Below are positions 35,041-43,699 of a stretch of DNA of 64,000 bases, piece by piece. The stretch's first letter is position 1; each line of letters starts with the position of its first letter. Both the position numbers and the translations under genes were made by a program. The notes under the pieces were generated by a model. That model worked only from the letters and a program-made list of their open reading frames with translations, did not search any database and was not told the DNA's origin. Source of the stretch: Anaerosporomusa subterranea (GTDB taxonomy: Bacteria; Bacillota; Negativicutes; Sporomusales; Acetonemataceae); assembly GCF_001611555.1 (NCBI RefSeq), contig NZ_LSGP01000017.1:62001-126000 (forward strand), given 5' to 3'.

Positions 35041-35126
35041 CGTTTCGCTTCCTTTCGTTCGATAGTTGTTACTTTATTATAGCAAGCCTAAGCCGGCTGT
35101 GGAAAGCGAAAGCGACGAAGATACGC

Positions 35127-35250
35127 TTTACCGCAGAGTACGCAGAGTAAACAGAGGGCAGCTGAGGGCTACGGTTTATATAATAATTATATAGTTCGCA
35201 TATTCGCAACCCTCCGTGAACCCTCTGCGATCTCTGCGTACTCTGCGGTT
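35127..35250. repeat. Interspersed inverted repeat, CCGCAGAG family, copy 4
   Basis: The left arm TTTACCGCAGAGTACGCAGA and the right arm ending CTCTGCGTACTCTGCGGT are complementary; the A/T-rich centre holds TATATAATAATTATATA. It fills most of the gap between divergent genes, so it may overlap their promoters. Confidence 0.82.
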
Positions 35251-35333
35251 CGGCCCCCCGTCTATCTCAAGATTCCCGCAGCGTTTTTTTCTTAACATCA
35301 TGGCTACACTACCATGGAAAGGGTGGTGAGAAC

Positions 35334-36575
35334 TTGTCTGGCAAAAACCGCTATCTGGCAACTGGGACGCTTGGCGTTACCAGTTTGTTGTATTTTGCTG
35401 CTTTGCCGTTCGCGGGCTCGTTTACCGGCGGCCTGGCTGTCAGTACATTCGGCGCGGCAATGGTTGGCGGGCTGGCAGACTGGTTCGCGGTAAGCGCCTT
35501 ATTTCGCAAGCCGCTAGGCATTCCCTGGCGGACGGCAGTGATTCCGCGCAACCGGGAACGGCTGTTTTCCATGATTGTGGAAATGGTGCAAGATGAATTG
35601 TTGGCAAAAGATAATATTAAACGCAAGATTGAGGAACACGATATACCTCGCGTTGTTTTGAGCTATCTTGATGAGCGCGGTGGCGCCAAAACCGTTAAAC
35701 GAATGGTACATAAACTGCTAAGTGATATACTTGATAAAGTTGATCCCCAAGAGGTAGGGCGGTTTATTGCTAAATTTGTCCGGCAGGACGCTGGCGTTAT
35801 TCAGCTGTCGCCACTGCTGCGCAGTATTGGTGAATGGACAGTGCAAACCGGCTATGACCAAAAGATTATTAGCTTTGTCGCAGTTGAATTGGGCAACATC
35901 GCTGCAACAGCAGAATTCCGCGGCTTACTTGCAGAATTCTTGGAAAGGGCTTTGTCGCGTTACGAGGCAGACAGACGCAGGCGTAAACTCTTTAACCATA
36001 TTGCCAGGCTCTCACCTGACAATATGGCCGTTTTTGTCCAGCAACGATTAGTTGCCTGGTTGGCAGACATGAAACAGGCAGACCATCCTGTACAGATAGC
36101 TCTGCGTCAACGCCTTTGCCGCTATCTACGGCGGCTGGAACTGGAACCGCAGGCAGCGCAAGAATGGGAGAACTACAAAAATGATCTGCTGGCTGAGCTC
36201 GATATTGTCGGCCTAATGCAAAGGTCTTTAGATTGGCTGCTGCGTCAGGTGGGCGAGCATCCGCAGCAGATGGCTCAATGGTTTCGGCAGGCTGATCACT
36301 GGGTTGATCAACTGTTGATAGATTTTCAGGCTGATTCTGTTCAACAGCAGAAAGTAAGTGACATAGTCAAACAGGCATTACTGAATTTCATTGATGCGCA
36401 TCACGATAAAATTGGCGATTTGGTACGTGAGCGTCTGGCACAGCTCTCTGATGCTGAACTGGTAGCGTTCATCGAAGACAAAGTTGGCGAAGACCTGCAG
36501 ATTATCAGGGTCAATGGTTCAATTATCGGCGGATTTACTGGCAGCATGCTGTACTGCCTGACATTTTGGCTATAG
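35334..36575 (+). CDS. DUF445 family membrane protein (first of tandem pair)
   Basis: A 413-residue DUF445 (YjiN/YheB-like) protein. An N-terminal hydrophobic pair is followed by GGLADWFAVSALFRKPLGIPW and AVIPRNRERL, the family hallmark; a long helical soluble region follows; the C-terminus has IEDKVGEDLQIIRVNGSIIG plus a last hydrophobic helix. Function is unknown; relatives are membrane-associated. TTG start after GGGTGGTGAG. A paralogue begins 9 nt downstream. Confidence 0.88.
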   Translation: MSGKNRYLATGTLGVTSLLYFAALPFAGSFTGGLAVSTFGAAMVGGLADWFAVSALFRKPLGIPWRTAVIPRNRERLFSMIVEMVQDELLAKDNIKRKIEEHDIPRVVLSYLDERGGAKTVKRMVHKLLSDILDKVDPQEVGRFIAKFVRQDAGVIQLSPLLRSIGEWTVQTGYDQKIISFVAVELGNIAATAEFRGLLAEFLERALSRYEADRRRRKLFNHIARLSPDNMAVFVQQRLVAWLADMKQADHPVQIALRQRLCRYLRRLELEPQAAQEWENYKNDLLAELDIVGLMQRSLDWLLRQVGEHPQQMAQWFRQADHWVDQLLIDFQADSVQQQKVSDIVKQALLNFIDAHHDKIGDLVRERLAQLSDAELVAFIEDKVGEDLQIIRVNGSIIGGFTGSMLYCLTFWL

Positions 36576-36584
36576 GTGATGGGT

Positions 36585-37889
36585 ATGAATCGGCAAAAAG
36601 CGGATAAAGCGCTCGCAATCGCCTTTACCTTGTTTGTGACTGCGGTGGCTGTGCGTTGGTTTTACCGTGAGGCCGTCTGGTCTCAGGCATTATTTCGCAT
36701 GGCGGAAGCTGCGCTGGTTGGAGGGGTGGCTGACTGGTTTGCGGTGACAGCATTGTTTCAAAGACCGCTGGGAGTTGCGTTTCATACGGCGATTATTCCC
36801 CGCAACCGGGAAAAAATTGTTAGAGCGATGTCCTATATGGTACAAGAGGAATTCCTCAGCCGTCAGTCTATTCAACGCCATTTGCAAAAGATCCGACTGG
36901 TCTCGCTGCTTATCAACTGGATGGAAAGCGGTGGGAAACAGGTAGTTTTTCGTCTGCTGACTCGAGGGCTGGCTGCTTGGCTGCGAAATGCGGATAGGTC
37001 CCGACTGGTGAGCACTCTGGCTAAAGTCACCCAAAATCGCCTGCGGGCAATCAAGTTTCACTGCTATGCGACTGTTCTGGGGCGCTGGCTGATTCATTCT
37101 GGCAAGGCCGATTTCTTTTTTAATCTAGTGTTGACAGAAGCAAAACAGGTAGCTGTCCGACCTTCGCTACGACAGGAGATTTATCGCTTTCTCAATAATG
37201 CTACTCACCAGGCGACTGGCGAAAGCACGCTCGGACGGCTATTTGGCACGTTTCTGCGAACCTTTGACTTTATTAATCTCGACGAGGCGGCAGATGCGCT
37301 TTATCAGCGGTTGTTGTCTGAATTAGAGGCACTGGAGCAGACGCATCACCCGCTTAGAGTGTGGCTTAACGAACGACTGGTGCAGTCGTTGAATGAATTA
37401 GAGCACAACCCAGAGTGGCAACAAACTCTCGAACAATGGAAAACCGGCTTAGTCGATCGAATTCCGCTTGAGGATATCTTGCGGCCGTTAGTTGATGGCT
37501 TGCTCGGATCGGCTACCGAGCAGAATCTGGGCAGCATTGATGAATCACATACGCTGATTGCCGGTGTGTTGCGATTCGCGGATAGGTACTGGGTAGCTTT
37601 GCGCCAGGATACCGCGCTACAAGATTGGCTTGAACGTCATTTGCAAGAAGCCGCTTCCGAGGTGGTGCTAAGTGAGCACAGCTTGATTGGCGAATTAGTC
37701 GGGCAAGCGATGGGGACGTTATCTGACGAGGAATTAAATGTATTTATTGAGGACAAGGTGGGCGAAGACTTGGCCTGGATTAGGATCAATGGTTCGGTTG
37801 TCGGCGCCTTGGCCGGTCTAGTAGTATTCTTTGTTGGTCAGTATGTATACCTACCCTATATCTGGCCGTTACTAGTGGGCGGGCGTTGA
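36585..37889 (+). CDS. DUF445 family membrane protein (second of tandem pair)
   Basis: A 434-residue paralogue of the preceding protein with the same order: N-terminal membrane segments, GGVADWFAVTALFQRPLGVAF, AIIPRNREKI, a long helical region and IEDKVGEDLAWIRINGSVVG near the end. ATG 36585 is chosen from its AGGTG spacing; ATG 36579 and GTG 36576 are in the same frame. Its final Gly-Arg-stop codons lie inside repeat copy C. Confidence 0.87.
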   Translation: MNRQKADKALAIAFTLFVTAVAVRWFYREAVWSQALFRMAEAALVGGVADWFAVTALFQRPLGVAFHTAIIPRNREKIVRAMSYMVQEEFLSRQSIQRHLQKIRLVSLLINWMESGGKQVVFRLLTRGLAAWLRNADRSRLVSTLAKVTQNRLRAIKFHCYATVLGRWLIHSGKADFFFNLVLTEAKQVAVRPSLRQEIYRFLNNATHQATGESTLGRLFGTFLRTFDFINLDEAADALYQRLLSELEALEQTHHPLRVWLNERLVQSLNELEHNPEWQQTLEQWKTGLVDRIPLEDILRPLVDGLLGSATEQNLGSIDESHTLIAGVLRFADRYWVALRQDTALQDWLERHLQEAASEVVLSEHSLIGELVGQAMGTLSDEELNVFIEDKVGEDLAWIRINGSVVGALAGLVVFFVGQYVYLPYIWPLLVGGR

Positions 37890-38164
37890 TAAGGGCCCAT
37901 CTGCGTTGGCACCCGCAAGGGGTATGCCGCCAACACCATTGAACAGGACGTTCAGGTGCCGCGTAGGCCATGGACGGCCGAGAACGGCGAAGGCGCTAAA
38001 GCGCCAAGAGTTGCGCAATAGTCCCACCGATCCATTGCTAGCGTACCCGCTAGTACGCGTTGCGGCTGGACCAGCGGGCCTGCCTAGTGATGCTATTCTG
38101 CCATGTTGCATCAAACGTCTAATCAGTCTCATAGGCAACAACACCTGAACCCTTCTAAACGCCC
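37881..38164 (+). repeat. Structured 3'-end element, copy C (long, partly diverged)
   Basis: The left arm GGGCGTTGATAAGGG (37881-37895) contains the TGA stop of the DUF445 gene and pairs with CCCTTCTAAACGCCC (38150-38164) with two mismatches. Inside are CATCTGCGTTG, ACCCGCAAGGGGTATGCCG, GGCGCTAAAGCGCC plus AAGAGTTGCGCAAT, and a diverged GCCTAGTGATG where other copies have GCCTAGCATCTG. Confidence 0.8.
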
Positions 38165-38199
38165 TTGGAGACGACTCAACGGATAGGATGGGGGACACA

Positions 38200-38304
38200 A
38201 TGAAGCGTGTAATGATTGGATTGGTTATTATCGTGGTATCCTGCTGCGAGGCGCTAGATATGGCGATGAAGTGGCTGACGGACAGGTTTCCTAAGCATAG
38301 ATAA
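38200..38304 (+). CDS. Small membrane protein candidate, 34 residues
   Basis: ATG 38200 opens a 34-codon frame: MKRVMIGLVIIVVSCCEALD at the N-terminus, a hydrophobic helix of about 12 residues ending in Cys-Cys, then a basic amphipathic tail ending RFPKHR. GGATGGGGG at about 38186-38194 could serve as ribosome site. A strong terminator begins at its stop codon, which supports a real transcript. Function unknown; the Ser-Cys-Cys could be a lipidation-like site but the length is unusual. Confidence 0.5.
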   Translation: MKRVMIGLVIIVVSCCEALDMAMKWLTDRFPKHR

Positions 38305-38336
38305 AGTCCCCTCTACAAAGTGCAGAGGGGACTTTA
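38303..38336. terminator. Terminator between convergent genes
   Basis: A perfect 12-bp stem AAAGTCCCCTCT/AGAGGGGACTTT (38303-38314 with 38324-38335... ) closes a 9-nt loop. It overlaps the stop of the small ORF and can serve the minus-strand gene ending at 38344. Confidence 0.85.
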
Positions 38337-38343
38337 CCTATAC

Positions 38344-39804
38344 TTAGCGACCTTTTACGTTTGCATACGGTTCGTTAAGATACGCCTGTGTCTTCTCTAA
38401 GGGCAAAGACAGGTACCGATATTCCGGATCTTGGCCGCTTTCCTGATCATACAGCACGATATCCTCGTTGGTGATATACATGCCAATCCAGTCGCCTAAG
38501 ACCGGGCTATCAACTATACCGGCTTGCTTGGCCGCAGCGGCGATGAGCGAGTTGATAGCGCGGTGAGACTGGCGGTCGGAGCGGAACAGCTTGTCCACAG
38601 AGAGCATATCACGGCTTTTCAGATCGATGTTGACCGCTTCGAGAACGGGGGATGGGTTATTCGCCTGGTTTTGGCTGCTGTCTTTAAAAATGACACTGAG
38701 GATTTCTGTATCGTTCCTCGTGACTTCATACTCGACGACAATAGGGTTGTCGCCAGTGCCCTGATTGACTAACTTGCGAGCGGCAGTCTCTAATGCCTGA
38801 TTGACATAATGGCGTGTGCTCAGGTCAGATATGTCTTCAAACTGCGGGTAAGATACACTAGCGTACTGAGATTTCATTTGCTTGGACACAGATGATTGAG
38901 AGGCTAGAACGCTAGCCGGCGGATTTTCTTGGCTTAGTTCGAACAATATGCTAGCTACTTCCAGCTGTTGCAATGTCCAATCTTGGTTACTGCTATATTG
39001 CCAATAAGAATAAATATGAGCCACTACATCGGTATTATCAATGCCGATAATCCTCTGGATTCCTTTGAGCTCATATACGCCATCGCGGTTCAGATCGACA
39101 GCCTCAAGGCTGCTGTAAGGGTATGCGTGAGGCGTGATGGAATTTAACAGTTTGCCATCTTCACGATAGACGCCGTTTTCAATATAGCGAGACTTAGCGT
39201 CTGTGATATCGACGCGGGTTTTGCGGCCCGTATCGTCATTGACCAGCTCTACCTGAAAGCCATCTAGGAAACGTCCGCTAAACGCGGTGCCGGTGTTGTC
39301 TTTACTGCTAAACAGAACTGAGGGGACAAAGTCAGGAAAAGCGGCAATGGTGTGGTTGATGCTGGCGCCACTGGGGGCAGTAACCATCACGTCCTTCACT
39401 TTATCGCCGTTAAAGTCGCCGATAAATAGGTTGCTTTCATCACCTGAGACGTCAGATAGACCGGCGGCGGCAAAACGGCCAGACTTGCCGTCGCGGACGA
39501 TGATGTCAATATTGCGGGCGAAGCGATCCTCCACCGCTGTCTTAATTCCTACCAGCAGCACGGCGTCGGGGATGCTATCGCCGGTCACCTCATCACTGGC
39601 TGCAGCCAGCAGATATATATTATTGGCTAACCCTAGCTGTCGCCGAGCGTCATCCATCCATTCAGTGGCATCAGACGTGGATCGTATTTTTTGGATATCA
39701 ATTTGTGCATGACTGACTGGTTCTTGACCAGACCAGGCAGCAACTAGTAAGGCAATAAGTAAGGCAATAAGTGCGCTCACAGTAACTTTTTGCTTGTGAT
39801 TCAT
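38344..39804 (-). CDS. Secreted protein with FG-GAP-like repeats and DUF3298/RsiV-like domain
   Basis: A 486-residue protein with an N-terminal signal or anchor helix (about 9-24). Calcium-loop-like motifs DFNGDKVKDVM (about 150) and DLNRDGVYELKG (about 250) indicate FG-GAP/EF-hand-type repeats. From about 330 onward it resembles the DUF4163/DUF3298 extracellular module found in RsiV (YPQFEDISDLSTRHYVNQAL, VNIDLKSRDMLSVDKLF). It is therefore probably an exported protein; function unknown. GGAAAGGAG precedes the ATG. Confidence 0.75.
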   Translation of the reverse strand: MNHKQKVTVSALIALLIALLVAAWSGQEPVSHAQIDIQKIRSTSDATEWMDDARRQLGLANNIYLLAAASDEVTGDSIPDAVLLVGIKTAVEDRFARNIDIIVRDGKSGRFAAAGLSDVSGDESNLFIGDFNGDKVKDVMVTAPSGASINHTIAAFPDFVPSVLFSSKDNTGTAFSGRFLDGFQVELVNDDTGRKTRVDITDAKSRYIENGVYREDGKLLNSITPHAYPYSSLEAVDLNRDGVYELKGIQRIIGIDNTDVVAHIYSYWQYSSNQDWTLQQLEVASILFELSQENPPASVLASQSSVSKQMKSQYASVSYPQFEDISDLSTRHYVNQALETAARKLVNQGTGDNPIVVEYEVTRNDTEILSVIFKDSSQNQANNPSPVLEAVNIDLKSRDMLSVDKLFRSDRQSHRAINSLIAAAAKQAGIVDSPVLGDWIGMYITNEDIVLYDQESGQDPEYRYLSLPLEKTQAYLNEPYANVKGR

Positions 39805-39982
39805 GATTGACGCTCCTTTCCGGGCAGACCCTTAGTCTTTTCATTAAGATAAACGCCAGTGAGGTCTAAAAGTAACGGGCTGTGGCCAAGCAATTTTTTG
39901 GAAGAATTGACAGAATTCGATAAACTATTAACAGAAAAAAGTGTATACTGGTGATATCGCAAGAAAAAGGTAGGAGATTTTT

Positions 39983-40564
39983 GTGCAGGATTTGTTGAAG
40001 CGGCATGATTTATTTAGAACACTGTTTCAGGTTATGCCTACATCAGTTATTCTAGTTAACATTGAGGGGCGAGTTATTGCCATTAATTCCGCCGGACAAA
40101 AGTTCTTTCAGATCGGTGACAGCGAAGCCTACCTGCGGCCTGGCGGTGAAGCTCTTCGCTGTGTGAATGCCGCGAACCCGGGAGACTGTGGACAAACTAC
40201 CTTTTGTCAGGACTGTATTCTCCGCAAATCTGTCAAACTGGCTTTCGAGGGGCAGGAGATTTCCCGGAATAAAGGCAGTTTCCTTGCGTGGCATAATGGA
40301 CAACCTGTCAGGCTGGATATTCTGGTGACGGCAACGCGACTGGAGTATCAAGGTCACAACCTCGCCTTGGTCATTGTTGAAGAAATATCAAATATCACCC
40401 AATTACAGGGGCTGCTACCTATCTGCTGCTCCTGCCATCGCATTCGTAACCAAGAGGGTAACTGGACTCGGCTCGAGACGTTCATCGAGAAACACTCAGA
40501 GGCAGACTTCACCCATGACCTGTGTCCTGTATGCTCAGAAAAGGCCAAGCAGGCTGCGCGCTGA
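39983..40564 (+). CDS. PAS-domain protein with C-terminal CxxC zinc-type motif
   Basis: A 193-residue cytoplasmic protein. The PAS domain (about 8-135) contains a cysteine-rich insert LRCVNAANPGDCGQTTFCQD followed by CILRKSV. After a short linker comes LLPICCSCHRIRNQEGNWTR ... FTHDLCPVCSEKA, a tail seen on many PAS and response-regulator proteins, with two Cys pairs that could bind zinc. There is no kinase, cyclase or DNA-binding domain, so it may pass a signal by protein contact. GTG start with TAGGAGA. Confidence 0.75.
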   Translation: MQDLLKRHDLFRTLFQVMPTSVILVNIEGRVIAINSAGQKFFQIGDSEAYLRPGGEALRCVNAANPGDCGQTTFCQDCILRKSVKLAFEGQEISRNKGSFLAWHNGQPVRLDILVTATRLEYQGHNLALVIVEEISNITQLQGLLPICCSCHRIRNQEGNWTRLETFIEKHSEADFTHDLCPVCSEKAKQAAR

Positions 40565-40572
40565 ATAATTAC

Positions 40573-40610
40573 AACAAGCCGAAGTCGATTGACTCCGGCT
40601 TGTTTGTTTT
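40573..40610 (+). terminator. Terminator after the PAS-protein gene
   Basis: ACAAGCCG plus AGTC pair with GACT plus CGGCTTGT (40573-40602), followed by TTGTTTT. Confidence 0.9.
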
Positions 40611-40832
40611 AAGCTATCCCAATTTATAAGATTTTGAGGCAGAAAGATATAATAAAACTAGGGACGATAGCATTAGCCGCGAAAACACGAAGGGCGCTAT
40701 GCGCCTGCGCAAAGGGTAGGTCGTCTTTTACAAATAAAAAATGTTTACCGTCTATAATGGCGCTTGTGGCGTTCGTGCGGCTTGTGCTATACGTACCTAA
40801 CTTACTAAAAATTGCCGTATTTTTCTGCGTTA

Positions 40833-42218
40833 TCACAACCGCATCGCCGCTTCTGCTGCCAGTGGCGAGCGTTCGCATTCTTCTGGCAGCATTGTCACTT
40901 GAAAACACAGCTTACTACCCATCATCTTCTCGCCGGCGTAGCTTAGGCCATTTGACTGGCTGTCTAGCAAGGGATTGTCGATCTGGGCAGGATCGCCCAT
41001 CATAATAATCTTAGTTCCCAGTCCTGAACGAGTCAGAACGGCTTTGGCCTGGCGGGGGGTGGAGTTTTGCATTTCATCAAAGATGACCCAATACTTCTGC
41101 AACGAACGGCCCCGCTGGTAGGCAAGTGCTTCTGTCTGAATGATCCGCTTTTCAAACAACATGTTGACGGTATCTTCTGCTTGAGCGACTTCCTTTTCCT
41201 CAACCAGGGAGTTTCCTGACATCAACGTAAACAAGTTGTCTTTGATCGAACGCATGTAGGGTTCGAGTTTTTCCGCCTCGCTGCCTGGCAGGAATCCGAT
41301 GCCTTCATCCAGCATAGCATGGGGGCGGCAAATCAGCAGATGATGATACTCCCTAGGCCTGATCTCCATGTATTTGTAGAGACCGACAGCTAACGAATAA
41401 AAGGTCTTAGCCGTGCCAGCAGGACCTTTGATAATAACCATCGGTGCTTCTTCTGCGCTCAGCATCAGGCATTCTTGCATAAAGATCTGGCCGACATTGC
41501 GTGGTGTGACTCCGAACGGATTGCGGTTTCGATAGCGCAAATGAATGACCTTTTGTCCATCAAAGCGCCCTAAGGCGGTATGACGGTCGTTGTCAGTCGA
41601 GCGAATGACAAGAAACTGATTGGTCACTAGTGATGCGGCGGTTACGAGGCCGGCTGACTCATCATACGAGCACAACTTCTCTGGGGCCAGCCAGTTAGCT
41701 TCATCTTTGTGAAATTGGTTAATTACCTCACTAGAGGTATATACCGTCGCTCGACCCGTATATTGCTGATCAATTTTGGCGACTTTATCGTTGCGGAAGT
41801 CCTCGGCCTGGATTCTTAATATGGTCGCTTTAACCCGCATATTGGTGTCACGGGAAACCAATATGGTTTGGTGGCCAGACTCCAGTAGTCCTTTACAAAC
41901 CTGGAGAATCCGGTTGTCAGCCTTTTCTCGTTCCCAATGGGGCGGCATTTCGGTATTCATATGATTGGATTCGAGCCGTAAGATTCCGCCTAATTGGTTG
42001 ATATCGACTCCCTCGAGCAGGTTCCCCTGCAATCGCAGTTCATCGATTAATCTGCTGACCTGGCGGCTATTCGCGCCACGCTCAGTGGCTTCTTTTTTAA
42101 ACCGATCGAGTTCTTCAATCACTACTTCGGGAATCACTACCATGTGCTCGCTGAAGGCAAAGATAGAACTGGGTGAATAGAGCAGAACATTGGTATCTAG
42201 CACATAACATTTGGCCAT
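40833..42218 (-). CDS. PhoH-family ATPase with N-terminal PIN domain
   Basis: A 461-residue protein with an N-terminal PIN ribonuclease-like domain (CYVLDTNVLLYSP, EVVIEELDRFKKE, LVSRDTNMRVKA) and a C-terminal PhoH ATPase: Walker A GPAGTAKTFYSLAVG (about 264), then CRPHAMLDEGIGFLPG, WVIFDEMQNSTPRQ and MGDPAQIDNP. This PhoH2-like fusion acts on RNA in characterised relatives. AAGGGGG precedes the ATG. The 200-nt gap to its 3' side (40611-40832) holds only A/T-rich and low-complexity sequence. Confidence 0.9.
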   Translation of the reverse strand: MAKCYVLDTNVLLYSPSSIFAFSEHMVVIPEVVIEELDRFKKEATERGANSRQVSRLIDELRLQGNLLEGVDINQLGGILRLESNHMNTEMPPHWEREKADNRILQVCKGLLESGHQTILVSRDTNMRVKATILRIQAEDFRNDKVAKIDQQYTGRATVYTSSEVINQFHKDEANWLAPEKLCSYDESAGLVTAASLVTNQFLVIRSTDNDRHTALGRFDGQKVIHLRYRNRNPFGVTPRNVGQIFMQECLMLSAEEAPMVIIKGPAGTAKTFYSLAVGLYKYMEIRPREYHHLLICRPHAMLDEGIGFLPGSEAEKLEPYMRSIKDNLFTLMSGNSLVEEKEVAQAEDTVNMLFEKRIIQTEALAYQRGRSLQKYWVIFDEMQNSTPRQAKAVLTRSGLGTKIIMMGDPAQIDNPLLDSQSNGLSYAGEKMMGSKLCFQVTMLPEECERSPLAAEAAMRL

Positions 42219-42248
42219 GTAGAATCCCCCTTAGCTATGCTTTTTTAA

Positions 42249-42350
42249 CTAAATGATAAACGGCGCTTCATCCATGCACAGCAGGCGCTTTTTCGCAAAG
42301 CTCTGCGATGCACGGCGAAACGCCGGCGGGGCTGCAAGTTTGATTTTCAT
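42249..42350 (-). CDS. Short basic ORF upstream of phoH (33 residues)
   Basis: On the minus strand AAGGGGGATTTCA precedes an ATG at 42350 that opens 33 codons to the TAG at 42249-42251. The ribosome site and spacer are almost the same as those of the phoH gene 31 nt downstream. The product is basic, starts MKIKLAAPPAFRRASQ and ends MDEAPFII. No known family recognised. It could be a leader peptide or a conserved small protein. The remaining gap 42351-42614 shows no other feature. Confidence 0.45.
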   Translation of the reverse strand: MKIKLAAPPAFRRASQSFAKKRLLCMDEAPFII

Positions 42351-42614
42351 TGAAATCCCCCTTCGTAAATTGACGTTCATGCTACTGCGTCGTAACAAAT
42401 GGATTGCAGTACACCTTCCTATCTTTACTTCTGGTTAAAGTTCTTCCTATTCTATTATATAAAATGCCGCAGAAGGTGTGATTATGCGCACTTTAAATTG
42501 ACGTTAACTATACATATTTCTTACACTTGACGGTCGTTGGAAATAGGCTTAGCATATTCTACAGAGGGAAAGTAACCCTTTTTGTGGATAAGATCGTTGA
42601 AAGGTGGATCACTG

Positions 42615-43307
42615 ATGCGTATTGGTATCATAGGCATTGGACGAATGGGTCGGGTTTTAGCCGTAAAGCTGGCAGAAGTGGCTGAACTGACTCTTTATGA
42701 TGTAAACACAGATCGGCTGGCAAAGGTCGCTGCCGCTACCGGCGCGAAGGTTGGCGCAAGTTTGGAAGAAGCAGCATTGGGTGACGCAGTTATTCTTGCC
42801 TTGCCTGATCGGGAAGTGATTGATTGTCTAAAGGATTTTAACCAAATTCGCCGCAGCCCAATTACCGTGATTAATGTGGCGACAAATGTAGCACAGTCGG
42901 TTCTTGAACATACGGCAGCGCCGCATGTCCACTGTATTAGCGCCAAATTTATCAGTCAAGCAGGCGAGATGGCTGCAGGCGCGCGACCGGTCATCATTGT
43001 CCATGATACTCCAGAAGAGCTGGTGCCTCTGGCCACAGAAATCTTTTCCCATGTCGGCGATGTGCTGACAGGAAATTCAGACGTGGTCACCACGATTAAT
43101 ACCGTTGCCGCCGAAAAGGCAATTGAAGCCGCTGTTCTGATTGAGGAGAGCCTGCGCATGAAAGGCTTTTCTAACCCTGCCATCGCCAAAAGCGCCGTCG
43201 GTCAAGTTGCAGCAGGCATCGTCAAAGCGTATGCCACGGATAATCTGGGGCCGTTTGCACGTGAAATCGTATACTCTGTGAAAAAGAAACTCCACCCTGG
43301 ACGCTGA
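42615..43307 (+). CDS. NAD(P)-binding dehydrogenase, ProC/F420-reductase-like
   Basis: A 230-residue protein with an N-terminal Rossmann fold (MRIGIIGIGRMGRVLAVKLA) and a helical C-terminal part. The layout fits the pyrroline-5-carboxylate reductase/6-phosphogluconate dehydrogenase-like clan, but no specific substrate motif is clear. ATG 42615 follows AAAGGTGG; the frame from 42582 is longer. The last codons (Pro-Gly-Arg-stop) form the left arm of repeat copy D. Confidence 0.75.
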   Translation: MRIGIIGIGRMGRVLAVKLAEVAELTLYDVNTDRLAKVAAATGAKVGASLEEAALGDAVILALPDREVIDCLKDFNQIRRSPITVINVATNVAQSVLEHTAAPHVHCISAKFISQAGEMAAGARPVIIVHDTPEELVPLATEIFSHVGDVLTGNSDVVTTINTVAAEKAIEAAVLIEESLRMKGFSNPAIAKSAVGQVAAGIVKAYATDNLGPFAREIVYSVKKKLHPGR

Positions 43308-43423
43308 TAAGGGCCCATCTGCGTTGTTAGCCGCCCAACCCCCTTGCTAGCGTACCCTTTGTACGCGTCGCGGCGGGGGATTGTGCGGCTGCCTAGCATC
43401 TGAACCCTTCTCAGCGTCCAGGG
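43295..43423 (+). repeat. Structured 3'-end element, copy D (short form)
   Basis: The outer arms 43295-43313 and 43405-43423 pair at 18 of 19 positions; the left arm includes the last three sense codons and TGA stop of the upstream gene. The core between CATCTGCGTTG and GCCTAGCATCTG contains CCCCC/GGGGG and GTAC/GTAC stems. Confidence 0.87.
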
Positions 43424-43507
43424 CTCTGCGGTGTTTGGCTGAGCAGAAGCAGGAAAAGTAGTTTGCGGGGCGAATAATACTTATTTTATATCACATTCTG
43501 TAAATGA

Positions 43508-43684
43508 AGAGGCTGTTAGAAAATGTCCAGATGCTAGGAACAGCGAGGCTTGTGCCGCGCCGCGTACATAAGGTACGCAAGCAAACGTAATCGTGATTGC
43601 GCAACTCTTGGCGCTTTGGCGCGGTAGAGTTGGCGGCATACCCCTTGCGGGTACAACGCAGATGGGCGTTTTGTAACAGCCTCT
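43508..43684 (-). repeat. Structured element, copy E (long form, reverse orientation)
   Basis: Arms 43508-43529 and 43663-43684 (AGAGGCTGTTA ... TAACAGCCTCT) pair over 22 bp with about four mismatches. On the minus strand the order is the same as in copies A and C. Unlike the other copies it does not follow a stop codon in its own orientation; it lies just upstream of the pyridoxal-type kinase. The gap between D and E holds only A/T-rich sequence. Confidence 0.83.
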
Positions 43685-43699
43685 AAGAAGGGAATTGCT

